The notes: generated from the letters alone by a model not told the origin. Numbered from the stretch's first letter, positions 11,150-24,251 are shown. The stretch is 64,000 nucleotides of DNA from Lentinus brumalis (GCA_001792895.1 MARA01000004.1:744001-808000), one strand, 5' to 3'. Program-made: numbers and translations.

Positions 11150-12807
11150 TTAGTATGTTAAGGTCTCCATCATAGCATCCAGGATCCGAATAGGATCCGG
11201 GACATAGAATTTCTCGTAGGCCATGGGTACCGGAGTACTAAGCGAGGAATTATCAGCGTTTGTCCCTGCTCACGAGGATTGACTGCACTTACTCCCATCC
11301 GGTAACTAGCTTCACGGGTGCGTTGAGCTTCAAGAAGCACTGCTTCTGGACCTCTGCCCCGATTTCCGCGCCCACACCACCCGTGCGGCCTGCTTCGTGA
11401 ACGACCACGAGCCTGCCAGTCCGCTTGACACTCTCGGTGACCGTTTCGACATCCCATGGGAGTATCGTGCGCAGGTCAATTAACTCGATCTTGGCGGAAC
11501 GTAATGATGCGGGCACATGTTCTGCGATAGACTGCGGAGGATGCGAGAGCATTTTCAGTGCGGTTTCGCAGTGGTACACTGGTGTTCCCCATGAGACCAC
11601 AGTCAAGTCGTTTCCGCGTGTGAGCATCTCTGCTTTGCTGAGAGGAATCTCGAAGTCGTCGATGGGAACCTGCTCAACTGCGTATACAAGCGTCAGAAGC
11701 CGCAGGATAGACCCTCGTTGCAATCATCGTACCTGATGACCTATACAAGACCTTGGGCTCCATGAAGATGACAGGATTGGGGTCACGAATGGAGCTCAGT
11801 AAGAGGCCCTTAGCCTGGATAGGCGACCGCGGAATCACAATCTGTCAAAGGTGTGAATGTGCATACAGCTCCGGTAATCAGAAAGGCGAAGACACCCTAC
11901 CTTCACGCCTGCTGCTCCCATGAAGAACCCTTCTGGGCTCTGTGAATGATACAGCGCTCCGTGACCAACGGCCATCGAAGGACAACGGATTGTCAACTTG
12001 CCGGCATTGAAACTACCACCACTACGGTAGCGGTATTTCGCAGCCTCGTTCACAATCTATCCGAATCGTACAGTTCAGCCTGGGGTGGACGCGGTCATCT
12101 GCTGCTGACATACCTGGTCGAAAGCCGGGAAGATATAGTCCGCAAACTGTATTTCAGCGATGGCGGTGTGCCCCATGGAGGCCAGGCCAATGCCGAACCC
12201 AGCGATACCCTGTTCGGTCAAGGGGGTGTTGAAAACACGCTCTCGACCTAGAATCAGAATGAGATTTCGTAGACGATGCACTCAGATAGCAATGGGCTCT
12301 GACCGAACTCCTCCGCAAGGCCCTGCCATCCGAATGTCAGCGGGTCAAACTGCCAAGACCTCGCAGTGATGCTCACCATGGTACATCGGAACACACCACC
12401 GAAAGCGACGTCTTCGCCAAAGACCACAGCAGTATCATCCTTACTGAGCGCAATGCTTCAGAGATAACGTGTTGATGATCTGTCAGGCACGAGTAGCGTG
12501 TGGGTGGGACGTCGGCGTACCTCAGCGCATCTCGGACCGCCTGGTACATGTTCATCTTGCGCGTCTCGCGTCCGACCACTGCGTCGTGCGCGGAGTCCGT
12601 ATCTGCTGAGTCGACCCATCGCAGCCCGGACGTGCGTAGAGACACGTCGCGCGTAGGCTTCAGGAAGGCGGAGGTCGCGACGGATGGCAAATGGCCTCCC
12701 GCTGGTGGCGGATTAGCCTGAGTGCTCGAGCACCGGCGGCTTACGCGCTGTATGTCCATGCCGTCAGTCGCATTCCCCGATACGTTCTGCGCATGAAACT
12801 CGTACAT
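11150..12807 (-). CDS. branched-chain 2-oxoacid dehydrogenase E1 beta subunit
   Basis: Beta subunit of the thiamine-diphosphate-dependent E1 decarboxylase of the mitochondrial branched-chain 2-oxoacid dehydrogenase complex (Leu, Ile, Val breakdown). In order: a basic, Ser-rich N-terminus resembling a mitochondrial presequence, [101 protein letters not shown], the C-terminal domain [14 protein letters not shown] and [14 protein letters not shown], and finally [22 protein letters not shown] and the [12 protein letters not shown] tail match BCKDHB better than pyruvate dehydrogenase E1 beta. At least six introns are present. The stop is at 11150-11152. The start is taken at 12807, but an ATG at 12759 or an upstream exon is possible. 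It is divergent from the CreC-like gene, 225 bp away. Confidence 0.9.
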
Positions 12808-13032
12808 TGAGCCTTGGAAGGATCCTCAGAGAGCGATACATGTCGTGCGGGGGCGAGAGGTGGTGGTCGTCCTCGTCGTCGAAGGTTAAGACGGGATGGG
12901 CCTCAAGATCCGGAGCGTCATATGAGGTCTCATGAGCTTGACCCTGACCACTCGCATCTCTTCAGAGCCCGCCGCTGTCACCGCTTCTGTCCGTCCCGCC
13001 CGACCCAACGCTTGGCTCTGTGACGATGAACC

Positions 13033-15335
13033 ATGGAGAATGATTCGACGTTCGTCGCCCCCGAGGGCGTGTACTCGGTCACGGAGGAGCACAAGCCCAA
13101 CCCGCTCGCGCAGCATACCATCGCGGCCGCGCCCGTTCTATACCCTACCAAGGTCTCCACTGTCACGGTGCGCTTCCCCGCATCGAAGACAAACACCGCT
13201 GGTCTCGCGCACCTGTTGGGAGGCAATCGGGAGAAGGAGTTGAAGAAGGATAAGGTGGTTGGGAGAGAGCGCGAAGATGGGCTGAGTGTGTCCAGTAGCG
13301 ACGATCTGGACGACGGTTCCCCGGACGCCTCAAGTAATCCCGCACCAGACACTTCTGTCTCCACGCCGGTTATTCCCCATGAGCAACTCAGCACGCCGTT
13401 CTCGCACTCGCCAGGAGGGCTAGGGAAGCGGAAGTCTGCCCCACGACCGAAACATAATATGCGCACAACCTCGTCCACGTTCATAACGCGGCTGCAGAAT
13501 GCAGACAACTTGAACAAAGCCCTCGGGTCAAAGCAGGGCGAGACCACCTTCATGTTCTATAATTCCGCCAAGACGTTCGTCTGGACGGAGGCGGGCACGA
13601 AGATCAAGGTGTGTATACCGTCATGCCTCCCCGGTATCCCGTGCATGCACCGTGATTCACTGCTCATAGGAACCTCTGGCACGAATATATTTCTCTGCAT
13701 ACCCGACTTGCCATGACGTGAACCTTGCTACAGTCTCCCCCGATCGAATAGACGTGATCATCGGTTTCTATTCAGGGGACATACTGTGGTTTGGTAAGTC
13801 TGTCGCCCCGCGCTCTTACTGCGCAGTGATTTACATACTCGCAGACCCTATCTCCTCCCGTTATGGTCGCTTTAACAAGCAGGCAGGTTGCGTGCTGCGG
13901 CATGATTGGAGCGTCCGGCTGACACCAACTGCGTAGGGTCGTATATGCAACTCGCCATGCACCGCCATCCGTTGGGTACCAGACTCTCCGAACTTGTTCC
14001 TCGTATCGCACGCAGATGGCACCATCATCGTGTACGACAAGGAACGCGAAGACGGCGCATTCACGCCGCATGAACCCGGAACGTCGCCGCCAAATCTGTC
14101 ATCTTCGCCGGACGGCTCTTCGTCGAGTAGTTCACAGGGAGAATGGAACCCTTTGGACTCCATATTCGTGACCATGCCTCCATGGCATCCGGTGACGGTA
14201 GGTGGTCCTGTTCCTGTAGGTACCAAGCCAGAAAAGGAGAAGACTGCCAAAAACCCGGTCAGTCACTGGAGAGTTTCGCGTAGAAGTATCGTAGGTAAGA
14301 GCGCTCTCTCTGACGTTTCACCGACTGTACTGATAGCAATCTTAGACTTCGTCTTTTCGCCGGACGCAAAGTTTGCAGCGGTCATCGCAGAAGACGGATG
14401 CCTTAGAGTAATTGACACGGTCGCCGAACAGTAGGTGTTCCCACCACAAGCTGAAGTAGGCGTCCCTGAACGTTTCCTTGCAGGCTAGTAGACTGTTATG
14501 CATCATATTTCGGCGCACTGACCTGCGTGGCCTGGTCACCAGATGGCCGATTCATTCTCGTAAGTGCTCCGCCAAATACCGTGTCTGGCCCTTGGGTCTG
14601 ACACGGCTCCCAGACCGGAGGGCAAGACGATCTTGTCACCATCTTCTCCCCGTGGGAGCAGAGGGTTATCGCACGATGTCAAGGGCATTCGTCCTTCGTA
14701 TCAGGCGTTGCCTTCGACGAGATCCGCTGCGACGGGCGAACGTATCGCTTCGCGAGCATAGGCGAAGACAACAAGCTCATCTTAGTACGTCCGACGCCCG
14801 CCTTGCATATTGGTTGCACACCCTGACGTGCGCGCAGTGGGATTTCTCCAGCGGCGCCCTGCATCGTCCCAAGCTGCATGTGAGTTTTCCCCCTCTGTTC
14901 ACCCGACTGGCATCGGGACGCTCGAGCTGACGGGCCCTCTCTCAGGCTGCTCATCAACAGCGCATGTCCATGACATCTACCATATCCCTGGCGCTGCGCC
15001 GACGCGGCGAGTCGACGCTGTACCTCCCGCCAACAGGAGGCGAGTCCCCCCTGCCGCGCTACCATCCAGCGCCGTCACGCAACGAAGTTGCAGTGGTGCA
15101 GCCAGTCGTGGTAAGCCCCTTCGCTGCGCAGCGCTCCGAATGTACCTTGTTGACGCTTCACCAGGTGAAGCACATCGGTAACGACATGCTGACAGACATT
15201 GCCTTCCTCCCTCGTGGTCTGGTGACCGCCACGAAGGCCGGGCATATTAAGTTTTGGATCAGGCCGCTTGCCGTCCAACACCGTCATTTGCGGACACAAA
15301 GCGCGTTGCGGCGCGCATCGCAGACAGACGCGTAG
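13033..15335 (+). CDS. creC: CreC/WDR20-type WD40 protein (carbon catabolite repression)
   Basis: WD40 protein of the CreC/WDR20 family, partner of the CreB/USP12-46 deubiquitinase in carbon catabolite control. The N-terminal exon (13033 to about 13610) has a low-complexity Ser/Asp segment and a conserved [18 protein letters not shown] plus [16 protein letters not shown] repeats follow: [35 protein letters not shown] with [62 protein letters not shown] and [12 protein letters not shown]. The last exon gives [20 protein letters not shown] then KFW. An insert rich in Ser, Pro and Lys lies between the second and third repeats, as is usual in the family. At least seven introns interrupt it. The stop is at 15333-15335. 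Confidence 0.88.
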
Positions 15336-16060
15336 TGGCAGGTAGTGGCAGACCTGTGGCACTAGTGTAATAGTATCATCTACTGACTTTGTCGTGCTGT
15401 CTTGGATACGGTACCACTATCTATATGTAATGTAATCGATCATGGACGCGCGTAGTTTTTTTTCGTATGTACAGCTCCGTCGTTGAGGCAAGTAGACTAC
15501 ATGAATACTTTCTGCGCATGTCGAGTCTCCCCGAGATTGCCGGGTACAGGTCACGACACATTGCACATTCCCCAGAGTGTTCGGGGTCTCCGGACGGTCA
15601 CAGTCAGACTTCAGTCTACTCCAGTGCTGCGCGCAGATCTGTAGCGAATGATGCATTGATCCGATCCGTGTTTGGGGATACAGTCTGCAGATCTCATCTT
15701 GACAGCCCGCGGTGGCTGCAGAGCGGATCAACGAGTATACTTACTCAGACTACGTACGCACATCCCCACCATCCGCATGGTTGCGGGACCACATAGCGCT
15801 CTCTTATCGCACAGTTGCAACTTGCGGTGACGGCATGGCGTCACTCGGGAAATAGCACAGGCCGCCGCAAGATGAAACAGCGGCAATAAGGTGAGATAGC
15901 TCCCACCGTTCGCACCGAGAGTGCACGCAGGCGGGGAGTGGGTTTGAATATATCGTGATTCGTATCTAATCATGCAAGCATCCCCAAGAGTACAAGATAA
16001 GCATTTACTTACTACTAGGCTACAGTGCGGTCCGGAGGACGGCGAGTGGGATAGAACTAC
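15336..16060. other. intergenic, convergent 3' ends
   Basis: About 725 bp between the stops of the CreC-like gene and the OPT transporter. It contains a short T tract (near 15455). No gene, tRNA or repeat was recognised. Confidence 0.45.
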
Positions 16061-19025
16061 TTAGTTCTCGGGCAGCACGCAACGGTCGGCAGACAGGCTG
16101 AAGTCTAGAGGGGAAGAGAGCGCAGGGACTCCAGCAATCAGTACCACCCGTCGATGTGCGATGAGGTATGTGCGACGTACCGTTGCCCCACCACGAGGGG
16201 AAGTTGTGCGCCTGGCCCGACGCACCGAACACCGCGAAGTTGAGGATGAACGAGATGACCTGAGTGCCACCATCGAGCGCGGCGGCGACGATGTAGCTGG
16301 AGAAGAACAGCGGTCAATACGTGCCAGTCTACAGATGACGGTGAAGGTACGCACTTGTACTTCGTGAACCAGCGCGGGTAGCGCGTGCGCACCCACCACT
16401 GCGAAAAGAGGCCGATCGCCATCGCGGGGTTGACCGATGTGTTGATACCGACGGACAGGAAGCACGAATACTGCAGGATGATGGGGGTGCTGAAGTTCTC
16501 GAAGCCAGCCTTGGGCCAGATGTACCACTAGAAACGTCACGTTAAGCGGGGTCGTGTGACGGGATACTGGGAAGCTGCGACTTACGGCGACGATGAATGG
16601 CAGCGGAAGGAAGACACCGATAGCAAGGCAGATGGGCACCATGTGGTAGACTCCGTGAATGCCGAACATCTGAGGACCCAGACCACCCCACGAGATACCG
16701 TTAGTGTTGAAGCCCTGGGCGTTCTGGCCGGACCAGAGACGAGTGCCGGAGATGGACAGCAGTGCCTCCCGGTTCGAGTTGACGATGGTGAGCATCATGA
16801 TGTCTGGAATGAGGGAGTGAGTGGAACGGCGAAAGCAGGAGAGGAAACGACGTACAGTTCAAAACGGCGCCGACAACGGTACCGAGGATCTGCATCGAGA
16901 ACGTCACGCGGGGGGCGAGCTTCACGTACTGGCCGAGCTTCAAGTCACCCAGCATGGCGATGCACTGGCCCTGGGGGTGCTGTCCGTAGAGGGCACCGTA
17001 CATGTTCGCGATCGGGTCGCCGGGAACGAGGTACGCCGTGATCATCTGGTAGAAGCCGTTCGCGGAGCTGTTGAACTCGCGGAAACCGATTGTCGCAGCG
17101 AGGGTAGCGAAGAGCATCGACATTGTGAGCGAGATGAGGAGGATGACGGTGAGCGCCCACCACGGGAGGCCCGAGTGGCCGCCGTAGTTGGTCGCCTGCG
17201 CGATGGCGTACGCCAGCGCAAGGATGATGAAGTACCACCAGCGAGGGATCTGCTTGTAAACCTTCATTTTCTCGTAATGCGGGTCATGCACAGCAAGAGG
17301 AGTCTTGTTCCATGGGTTGAACGTCTTCAGGAAGGGCTTGATGTCCTGCCAGTGCCAGAAGAAGACGTGCGTGAAGGTCGCGCCGAGGGACAAGTTCGAA
17401 GTCATGAAGTAGAGGGCGTTGGTCGCCGAGAAGAACGCGGGCCAAGCTGCGCGTACTTAACGGGGTCGAACTTGCCGTTCGTCAGAAGTGCGGTCTGGTT
17501 GTATTGAGAACCATCGGCGGCCTACAGACGATGATCAGCGGAACATATTTTTTGTGTGAGTGCGCGACTTACAAAGATAGCCTGGGACATGAAGGGGAAG
17601 TCCTTGGCGCGCCACAGGTTGCCGTAGTAGACACCGGCCATGAGGATGTACGTGAGGAAGATTCCTATGTCCTGGTTAATCTGAAGCCAGAGCGGGTTGA
17701 ACAGACAGTCGCTGCCGATCAAGTTCCAGTCGAAGCACCACGAGAGCAGACCCATGCCCTCATTGTTGGACGCGCCACCGAAGACGTTCCTGAACACGGT
17801 GCTGTGGTTATTTGCCAAACAGAAGATCGAAACGCCGGTGAGCAAGGGGAACATCCCTGATGGACGCCGAACTGCGGTCAGTACTGACAGCAGGCAGTGA
17901 ACGAATGTTGGACCCACACTGCGGAATGATTTCCCAGAAAAACATAACCACGAAGATTGTCCAGAAGAGGCGTACACGTTTCGATGTCATTTGATTATCG
18001 AAATGGAGCGCCTGGAATAGATTGGCAGTAGAGACTGCGAATAGTTAGCGATATCAGTCGCAAACGAGGTAGATTGTGACATACTCGTCGTCGGCCAGAA
18101 GCACTTCGTGGGCTTGACCAACATGTCTTGCAATAAACCGGCATACCCGTACCCCAGCAACTGAGACCCGATAAGAGTGAAGATCGCCAGTGCAGGATTC
18201 TATGGTAGTTGGAGTCAAACACGGTTTCAAACGAAGGGTTAGCAAAGCAGTAGGTACCAGTTGGTTGTTGTAGTACACTACGATACTAGTCAGCCCATGT
18301 CAACAATCCGCGTCAAATCGCGAGTGTACTCACAGTCCTGAACGGATATGACCTGAATGGCCGTCGCAGAAACAGCAGCCGTTGAAGACATTATGATGAT
18401 GGCGACATGCTCCTTGACTGAAGACGACGTGAGCTCGTGTTCTCAACAGATGAGGAATCGCGTACTGTTGAAGGGGCCGGGGTTGATCCACCGGAAGATA
18501 CCCTTGGATGGTAGCAAGATGGCCATCCCGTTGCCGAACCAATATGACAAGACGAGCAGGAACAGCGTCGATACAGTCAGCGTCTGCGGCTTGAAGTAGT
18601 AGATTTGAGCCAGGACACTGCGCACATCGGTCAACTTGCGGGCTGTGTGCGAGAAACAAGCCATACTCACGCGCCGAATGCCGAAAATCCGAGACCGAGG
18701 AAGAATGTACGGAAGGTGAGGGAGGGAAGCTCTGGGTCGTCACGGGTGGACAAGACCTGTCGGTGACCGTGCCCAGGTCAGCTGCATGCACACATAGGGA
18801 GGAACATTGCGGACGCACCTTGATAGCAACTTCATAGGCCTCCTGGACAAGGTACTCTTCGTCGTTGGCCTCGTCCCGCTGGAGGCGTTCCTCAAACTCC
18901 TCGACCTCCTTCGCCATGACGGCGTCCTCGGAGACCTCGTCATCGAGGCCCTTCTTCTCGAGGGAGGCATCGGAGGTAGATTGCTTGTCGTCCAACGTCG
19001 GCAGTGTGCTCGCTGCGTCGGCCAT
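16061..19025 (-). CDS. OPT family oligopeptide transporter
   Basis: Proton-coupled oligopeptide transporter of the OPT family, in the plasma membrane. The start ATG (19025) opens an acidic cytosolic tail (EEFEERLQRDEANDEEYLVQ). Then come many hydrophobic helices with family motifs: SLTFRTFFLGLGFSAFGAVL, QIYYFKPQTLTVS, WINPGPFN, a helix ending LLGYGYAGLLQ, FFWEIIPQ, GLLSWCFDWNLIG, NALYFMTSNLSLGATFTHV, FFWHWQDI, the amphipathic PHYEKMKVYKQIPRWWYF and the signature region FYQMITAYLVPGDPIANMY. Near the C-terminus are GGLGPQMFGIHGVYHMVPIC, NPAMAIGLFSQWW and FGASGQAHNFPSWWGNG. WINPGPFN and the HYEKMKVYKQIP-WWY block are hallmarks of fungal peptide OPTs. About a dozen introns. The stop is at 16061-16063 after VLPEN. 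Confidence 0.93.
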
Positions 19026-21455
19026 GGTGGAGGCAAGGGGGAAGTAGACCCTACGGATACGTGAGAAGCATCGAGGGATTATATAGCGGTTCCAGTTGGA
19101 GCTCGTACGAGGAGCGCCGTGCGGGCACCCACAGTGGTGTTGCAGCACATGGCTTCTGGATGGCCCGTCCGGAGCGTTATCGTCGAAGACTCAGGCACGC
19201 GAGCAACCATCGACGTTGCATCAATCGCCGTGATAACATTCTTAGCAGATGTGGATGTGAATTTTCTGTATTTGACCGTCTCAGCACACTACCCAGGACT
19301 CACCTGGGTTGCTATCGGATGCCCACAACTCCGGGACGGCCTATGCTATCGGCGGTACCAGCAGCCGATATGTAAGTGGGCGGCGACAGGCGGGGACCGG
19401 TCGCGAACGCCAGCGAGGTGGTGGGAGGCCTTGGCAATGGGATGGGAAGCCGTAAGACGGCGGGTAGAGCGAGGCCATCATCCACCGAAATGTCTACCGT
19501 ATGTTCACTGAGCCGGCGCATCAGGGATGTGTCGGCAGTTCCATGCAGTTCAAGTTCATGGCGGTGAACGACAGGAGCTTGAGCATGGTACGCGACGTGC
19601 TGGAACACCTCGTGGGCAGGTCAGCAAAGCGCTCGGTCGTCCGCCGGAAAACTCACGTTACCGAGAAGGGATTAGGCGTGCCGCTGCGGTGAACTGCGAA
19701 GGTTCTGCGCATTCGGATGATAGACTCGGTCTGCCATCTTCGCTCCGCAGAGTCCAATCAGGCATGCTCCTTTGGCAACGAACTTGTTTCGCGACCCAAG
19801 TTCGGAAACGGCCAAGCGGGCGGCGCGAAGCGATGCACGAAGTTACGGCTTGCACTTGCAGAAGAATGCCTCCGTTTGACCGTGGCTCTGCGTGGAAAGC
19901 GATAAGTAGACATTGTAGCACTCAAAGCGAGTGCAGGAGGCGTTCAAGCGGCGCAAACGCCACGGATCGCAGCAGCATCTCGACCATGCGGGGCAGCTTC
20001 ACATGTACAATGAAAAGAACCGATAGTACTGAGCGCGTGCAATCGGAGGAGAGAAATGATCATGAGCGCAAGTTTAAGTTGAAGGGAAAGCGGGTGTGTG
20101 AACCCGAAAGGACCCCAGCCACCCGGCGACCCTGGCGTTTGCCAACCTTTGTATCGACATACTTACCTCCTCCTGTGCGCAGTCCGCGCGCGGGACAAAC
20201 CACAAGTCTTCTCCAGTCCGCAGTCGACGAGCTTATTCTTATTGAATGCATGGCTCTTTCGCGCTAGCAGTAGTGACATGGGTGAGACATTTCCTCCTGC
20301 CTCGACCGCAGATGATGGTTCACTGTCGACGCCGACAGGCTTTCGGCGTTCTAATGTGCCTGGCCCTGCAGGAGAGACCGCCATTGGAAGGCGGCCGTCT
20401 CATCGCTGCTATCAAGGCGCGAACACATGTGAGCTTTCAGGATCACTTTCGGACCGCCAGGACGTTGTCATAGGTCGTCATCGACCACTCTGCCACTCGC
20501 GGCAGATGGCGTCATACAGCAAGATGGGTACGCCTCTCCGTGTACATACCGCATGAGCCTCCTTGCATTTTGGACAGGATGAAGGTTCTTTCGTGGTTGA
20601 ACCGGGCCATCTGCCAACTATCGGTCTCAATTATCGGACACGATGAGGAGGTGTCGCTTGAGAACAGATTAATTGGTGAGCCGAGCGAGTCCAGTGTTTC
20701 AGTGCTCATTATTGCTATTGTCCCGCCGTTCACAATTTCTCCGACAGGCACTATCATTTCGGCGCCGCATTTCGTGCCGTTGGGCCGTCCTTTCCGCACG
20801 TCATTAGGCCCGTCAATGTCTGCCTAGGGGGTGACAAGGGCCTTACCAGTATCTCTAAGGGCTCCACAGGGTCGTGGATGTTTTGAAGCATCACCACAAA
20901 CCTTCCTCAATATCAGCCATCATCCTCAGCTCCAATGTTTCGGTCGGAACTTGCAGTGTAGGCCGTGGACCTCGTTGCCGATGTATGGCGTTAGGGTGCC
21001 CGGTGGAGAGCATTCGGGCGCAGACGACTTTGACGTCTCAGCCGCAGGAACGTTCCTCCTACCGTCCGTCGGCCAAGATCAGACAACCGTCGCATGGTTC
21101 AAGGGCCGCCCCAAGTACTGGTGAGCGAATGCTTCTTTCACCTGAACTTACGGCAATTCACAGATAAGTTACGGATGAAAGCGCTTCTAGCGCCTCTGGC
21201 TGGAAGCCCGGACGTACCTGGTCCCGCATATAGGGACCGCGATGCTCTTTCCCGACGTTAGCTCTGGTAGAAGCCCTCGTTGATGCCTTCTCAGCACAGC
21301 CTTCTTAACCAGAAGTCCTGTCGGCGTTATGCTCACTGCACATACGAAACTTCTTTGTCTCCTTCATACGACCTGAGGCCTGTGACTCCCAGACCGCCTC
21401 CCATGTGTCTAGCACAAGTTGCACACAGCCCCCAGACACTGGCATTCCGCAGAAA
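19026..21455. other. gene-poor interval with unassigned ORFs
   Basis: About 2.4 kb downstream of the weak candidate at 21456-21991 and upstream of the OPT gene. Plus-strand frames such as 19527-20267 (246 codons) have arginine- and serine-heavy, non-globular translations and look like chance. A minus-strand frame at 20799-20512 (95 codons, stretch MIVPVGEIVNGGTIAIMSTE) looks more protein-like, but its N-terminal context is broken by stops. No transposase, reverse transcriptase, terminal repeat or RNA gene was recognised. Confidence 0.4.
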
Positions 21456-21991
21456 TCAATTGCGTTCCGACGATTCACGCTCCGACATGTGCAGATCGCC
21501 TCGCCGTCGCATCAGCGTCAGGGACGTGCGCACACGACCACGAATCCCTTTGATCTCCTGAACATCACTGCAATAGGTGAATCTGCGGTGAAACCGCCGC
21601 TGTACTTACCCGGAAGCTGTTGAGCACGCCGCGAGTTGCAACATCTCCGCCCGCGGCGTCGCGTAGTATTGCATCAAAGACTCGTAGTCGGCTTGCATGA
21701 TATCATACGGTCGCAGATCGTTGACACCCTCCGCATCAAGGTATTCACCAACGGAGCCAGGAGGGCTGTGGTGCTTATCATGCCCGTCTGCCGTCTAGAC
21801 CGTCCAGTACCAGTTAGCCCCGGCAGCTTATCATCATGGGCAGGAGACCGGGCAACGGAGGGCAAATCGTCAACAAATTCGCGGACTGGCAGGACCGGGG
21901 CCGATGTATCTCTCGGCCACGTCGGGGACATGGAGAGAACTAGCCGGGACCACACATAGCTGCATGACCATAGCAGGCACACCCCAGACAA
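21456..21991 (-). CDS. weak candidate: small hypothetical gene
   Basis: Unrecognised. Three minus-strand segments can be joined with plausible GT..AG signals: one with TWPRDTSAPVLPVREFVDDL (about 21930-21820), one with GEYLDAEGVNDLRPYDIMQA and LMQYYATPRAEMLQL (about 21755-21620), and one with DVQEIKGIRGRVRTSLTLMR ending at a stop at 21456-21458. The middle segment is acidic and aromatic in a way unusual for chance frames. The intron between the last two would be only about 42 nt. It could be a small real gene, a remnant, or coincidence. Confidence 0.22.
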
Positions 21992-22503
21992 GCGACCGAT
22001 AGGTCATAGCGGACGATTCCATTGCTTCGACACACCCTGGTTAAGGAATAAAATGTACAAGTAGGGTTGGTTGATACGTAGGTGTATACGGGGTATGCGT
22101 GTCGGAAGGGAGGGTAACAGTACTATCGAGAGCAAGGAGGCAACGAAAGTGGAGTGGTAGTAGTTTCAGCAAAACACATGTGGGCGAGCAGAGGTGAGCG
22201 ACCGTACGTGATAGGACAGCAAAACATATTGTGCGATTGCTGTATGGCGAGTGGAGTCGACAGCAACCCACAAGGCAAGTCGTGAAATTAGAAAGGGGGC
22301 GACCGAGCATGTTTCGACGGTCAGCGGCCTGCACGGTTGCATAGCATCGGTGCGGATCACTCACCGAGAAGACCGTCTGGAGAGACCGCCCGAACATTAC
22401 TTGACATCTAAACAGCACCATAGTCTCCGCGAACAAAGTCCATGGAAGCAAATTGCACAGATCGAGGGAGAGCCAAGCCCATGCCAGCACGGAGCCTGGG
22501 AGA
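21992..22503. other. intergenic near the LIS1 3' end
   Basis: About 510 bp beyond the stop of the LIS1 gene, probably including its 3' UTR. A minus-strand open frame covers much of it (22490-22041), but its translation is cysteine- and leucine-rich and matches nothing I recognise. Confidence 0.4.
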
Positions 22504-24251
22504 TCATGGAAGCCAGATCTTGATCGTCTGGTCGACGCTCCCGGACGCCACGACGTTCACGAACTTCTCGAGCTCTTGCTTCCCGTCTCCCGAGCCGTTG
22601 GGCTGCGCCGACGCGTCGCCGCTTTGCACAGGCGCTTGACGTCCCCATGCGAGACAGGTCACGAAATGTCCATGGGCTTGGACAGTCTTTACGCAACGCC
22701 CCGTTGCCAGTTCCCAGACGCGTATTGTGTAATCGTCCGATGCAGAAAGGAGGAACTTCCCTGTAGGGTGGAAGACTAGGGCGCGAACCCAATTGTCGTG
22801 GCCAGCCTGCGCACGTCAAGGGTCAGAACCTTGCGGCGCACAAAGACCGCCGAGAAAGATGGAGATACTCACAAGGTTGCGGAGCATCTGTCCGCTCTGG
22901 GTGTCCCATATGCGAATATGCTTGTCGCGGGACCCCGTCGCCACATATGCGCCTGGACGCTTCGACCGCTCCGTGCTCTGCGGCGAAGAGTGTCAATTCG
23001 GCGTCGTCGGTATCCTACAACAAACCTTACCGGAATTCCTGCAAGTTCCCGAATCGCAGTATATGCAGCAACAGGAGCAAACGCGACTACTTCGATCGTG
23101 TGCTCGTGGCCCCGCAGCTCTACCTTCGTCTCCCCGGTCGTGGGGTCGATAATACGTGCAGTCTGACAGTAGGCGTGAACAAGAGATGACCTGAGGTCGA
23201 TATATGCACTCACTTGGTCATTTGAGCAACTAGCAATCAATCGTCCGTCATCTGAAGGCTCCACCCATCGCACCCAGTCTGTGTGGCCAGAGATCGTGCG
23301 GACGAGATGCCTGCAGAAAGGGATCATCGGTCAAGGCGTATGCGGCGGCACGGTCAAAAGCGAACTAACGTTGATGCCACATCCCATATACGGATTGTCC
23401 GGTCACGGCTAGCACTGACGATATGTTGATCGCCAGGCAGAAATCGCACAGAAGATACTGTGTGTTCATGTCCGGGGAATGTCTTCGTGTTCTTCCACTC
23501 GTTCTGCACGTCCCAGATTTTGATGAACAAATCGGACGAGCAGGTCACTTCAAGTATTATCAGTATCCGCTCGGTCGAACGGACACATGCGGAACAATGG
23601 GTGACTTATTTGCGCACCTAACAGGTTCCCCTTGCTATCGAACGCAACATCGTTCACGGTCCTTGTGTGTCCCTTTAGTGTCCGCTCAAACTCTCCTGTC
23701 TCCCAATCCCAGATCTTCACGGTCGCGTCCTCGCTTGCGGATGCGAGCACGCTAAACGTCGGATGAAACGCGACTTTGAGGACTGGTCCACGGTGTCCTG
23801 TTAATACATATGCAGCGGGTGCCCTCGGTACCCAGTCCGTCTGGAGGGCTGCACGTTTGGCTGGTGATAGCGACAACTCTTCTTGCAGCGCGGCATTGCG
23901 GTTCTCCAGGTCCATGATCTATTGACATGCCGTGTACCCAGCATGTCCAAAGCGTCTTGTGAAGATCACGGACGTAAAGAGGGATTCGAGGATGCGCACC
24001 TTCTTCTGCAATCGTATCACGCTCGTCCACTTCTTCTCCAGCAGTCCTACATACTTCCCCTTCGGGTCCGGTGAGTACTCGACGCCTGTCTCCGACTTGA
24101 GCGTGTTGAAAGCATCGGTAAAGTTGTTCGCGTGCAAATACTCGAGGATCGACTTGTGACTTCATACGATACTATGCATGAGGATGGCTAGCGCTTGGGC
24201 GAATGTGGTCACATACAGTTCCTCCTTCTGCCGCTCCGAGAGCAGAGACAT
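22504..24251 (-). CDS. pac1: LIS1/PAC1/NudF dynein regulator (LisH + WD40)
   Basis: Homologue of LIS1 (Pac1 in yeast, NudF in Aspergillus), which binds the dynein motor and is needed for nuclear migration and spindle positioning. The N-terminus starts [12 protein letters not shown] at 24251. The LisH dimerisation motif is [20 protein letters not shown], then [13 protein letters not shown] and a short coiled coil ([14 protein letters not shown]). The seven-bladed propeller follows: [114 protein letters not shown] and [14 protein letters not shown]. It ends [15 protein letters not shown] at the stop 22504-22506. A Ser/Gly/Asn-rich insert sits in the last blade. About seven introns. Layout and length are normal for the family. 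Confidence 0.95.

Noticed and set aside
11289..12807. Pyruvate dehydrogenase E1 beta as identity of this gene
   Set aside because: [15 protein letters not shown], the [12 protein letters not shown] context and the [12 protein letters not shown] tail fit the branched-chain enzyme better.
19527..20267. 246-codon plus-strand ORF
   Set aside because: The translation is Arg/Ser/Thr-heavy without hydrophobic patterning or motifs, has no intron signals, and looks like a chance frame in GC-rich sequence.
21005..21125. Minus-strand YLGRPLNHATVV resembling the pectinesterase YLGRPW motif
   Set aside because: A stop follows at once and none of the other pectinesterase motifs (for example QDTL or DFIFG) were found nearby on that strand.
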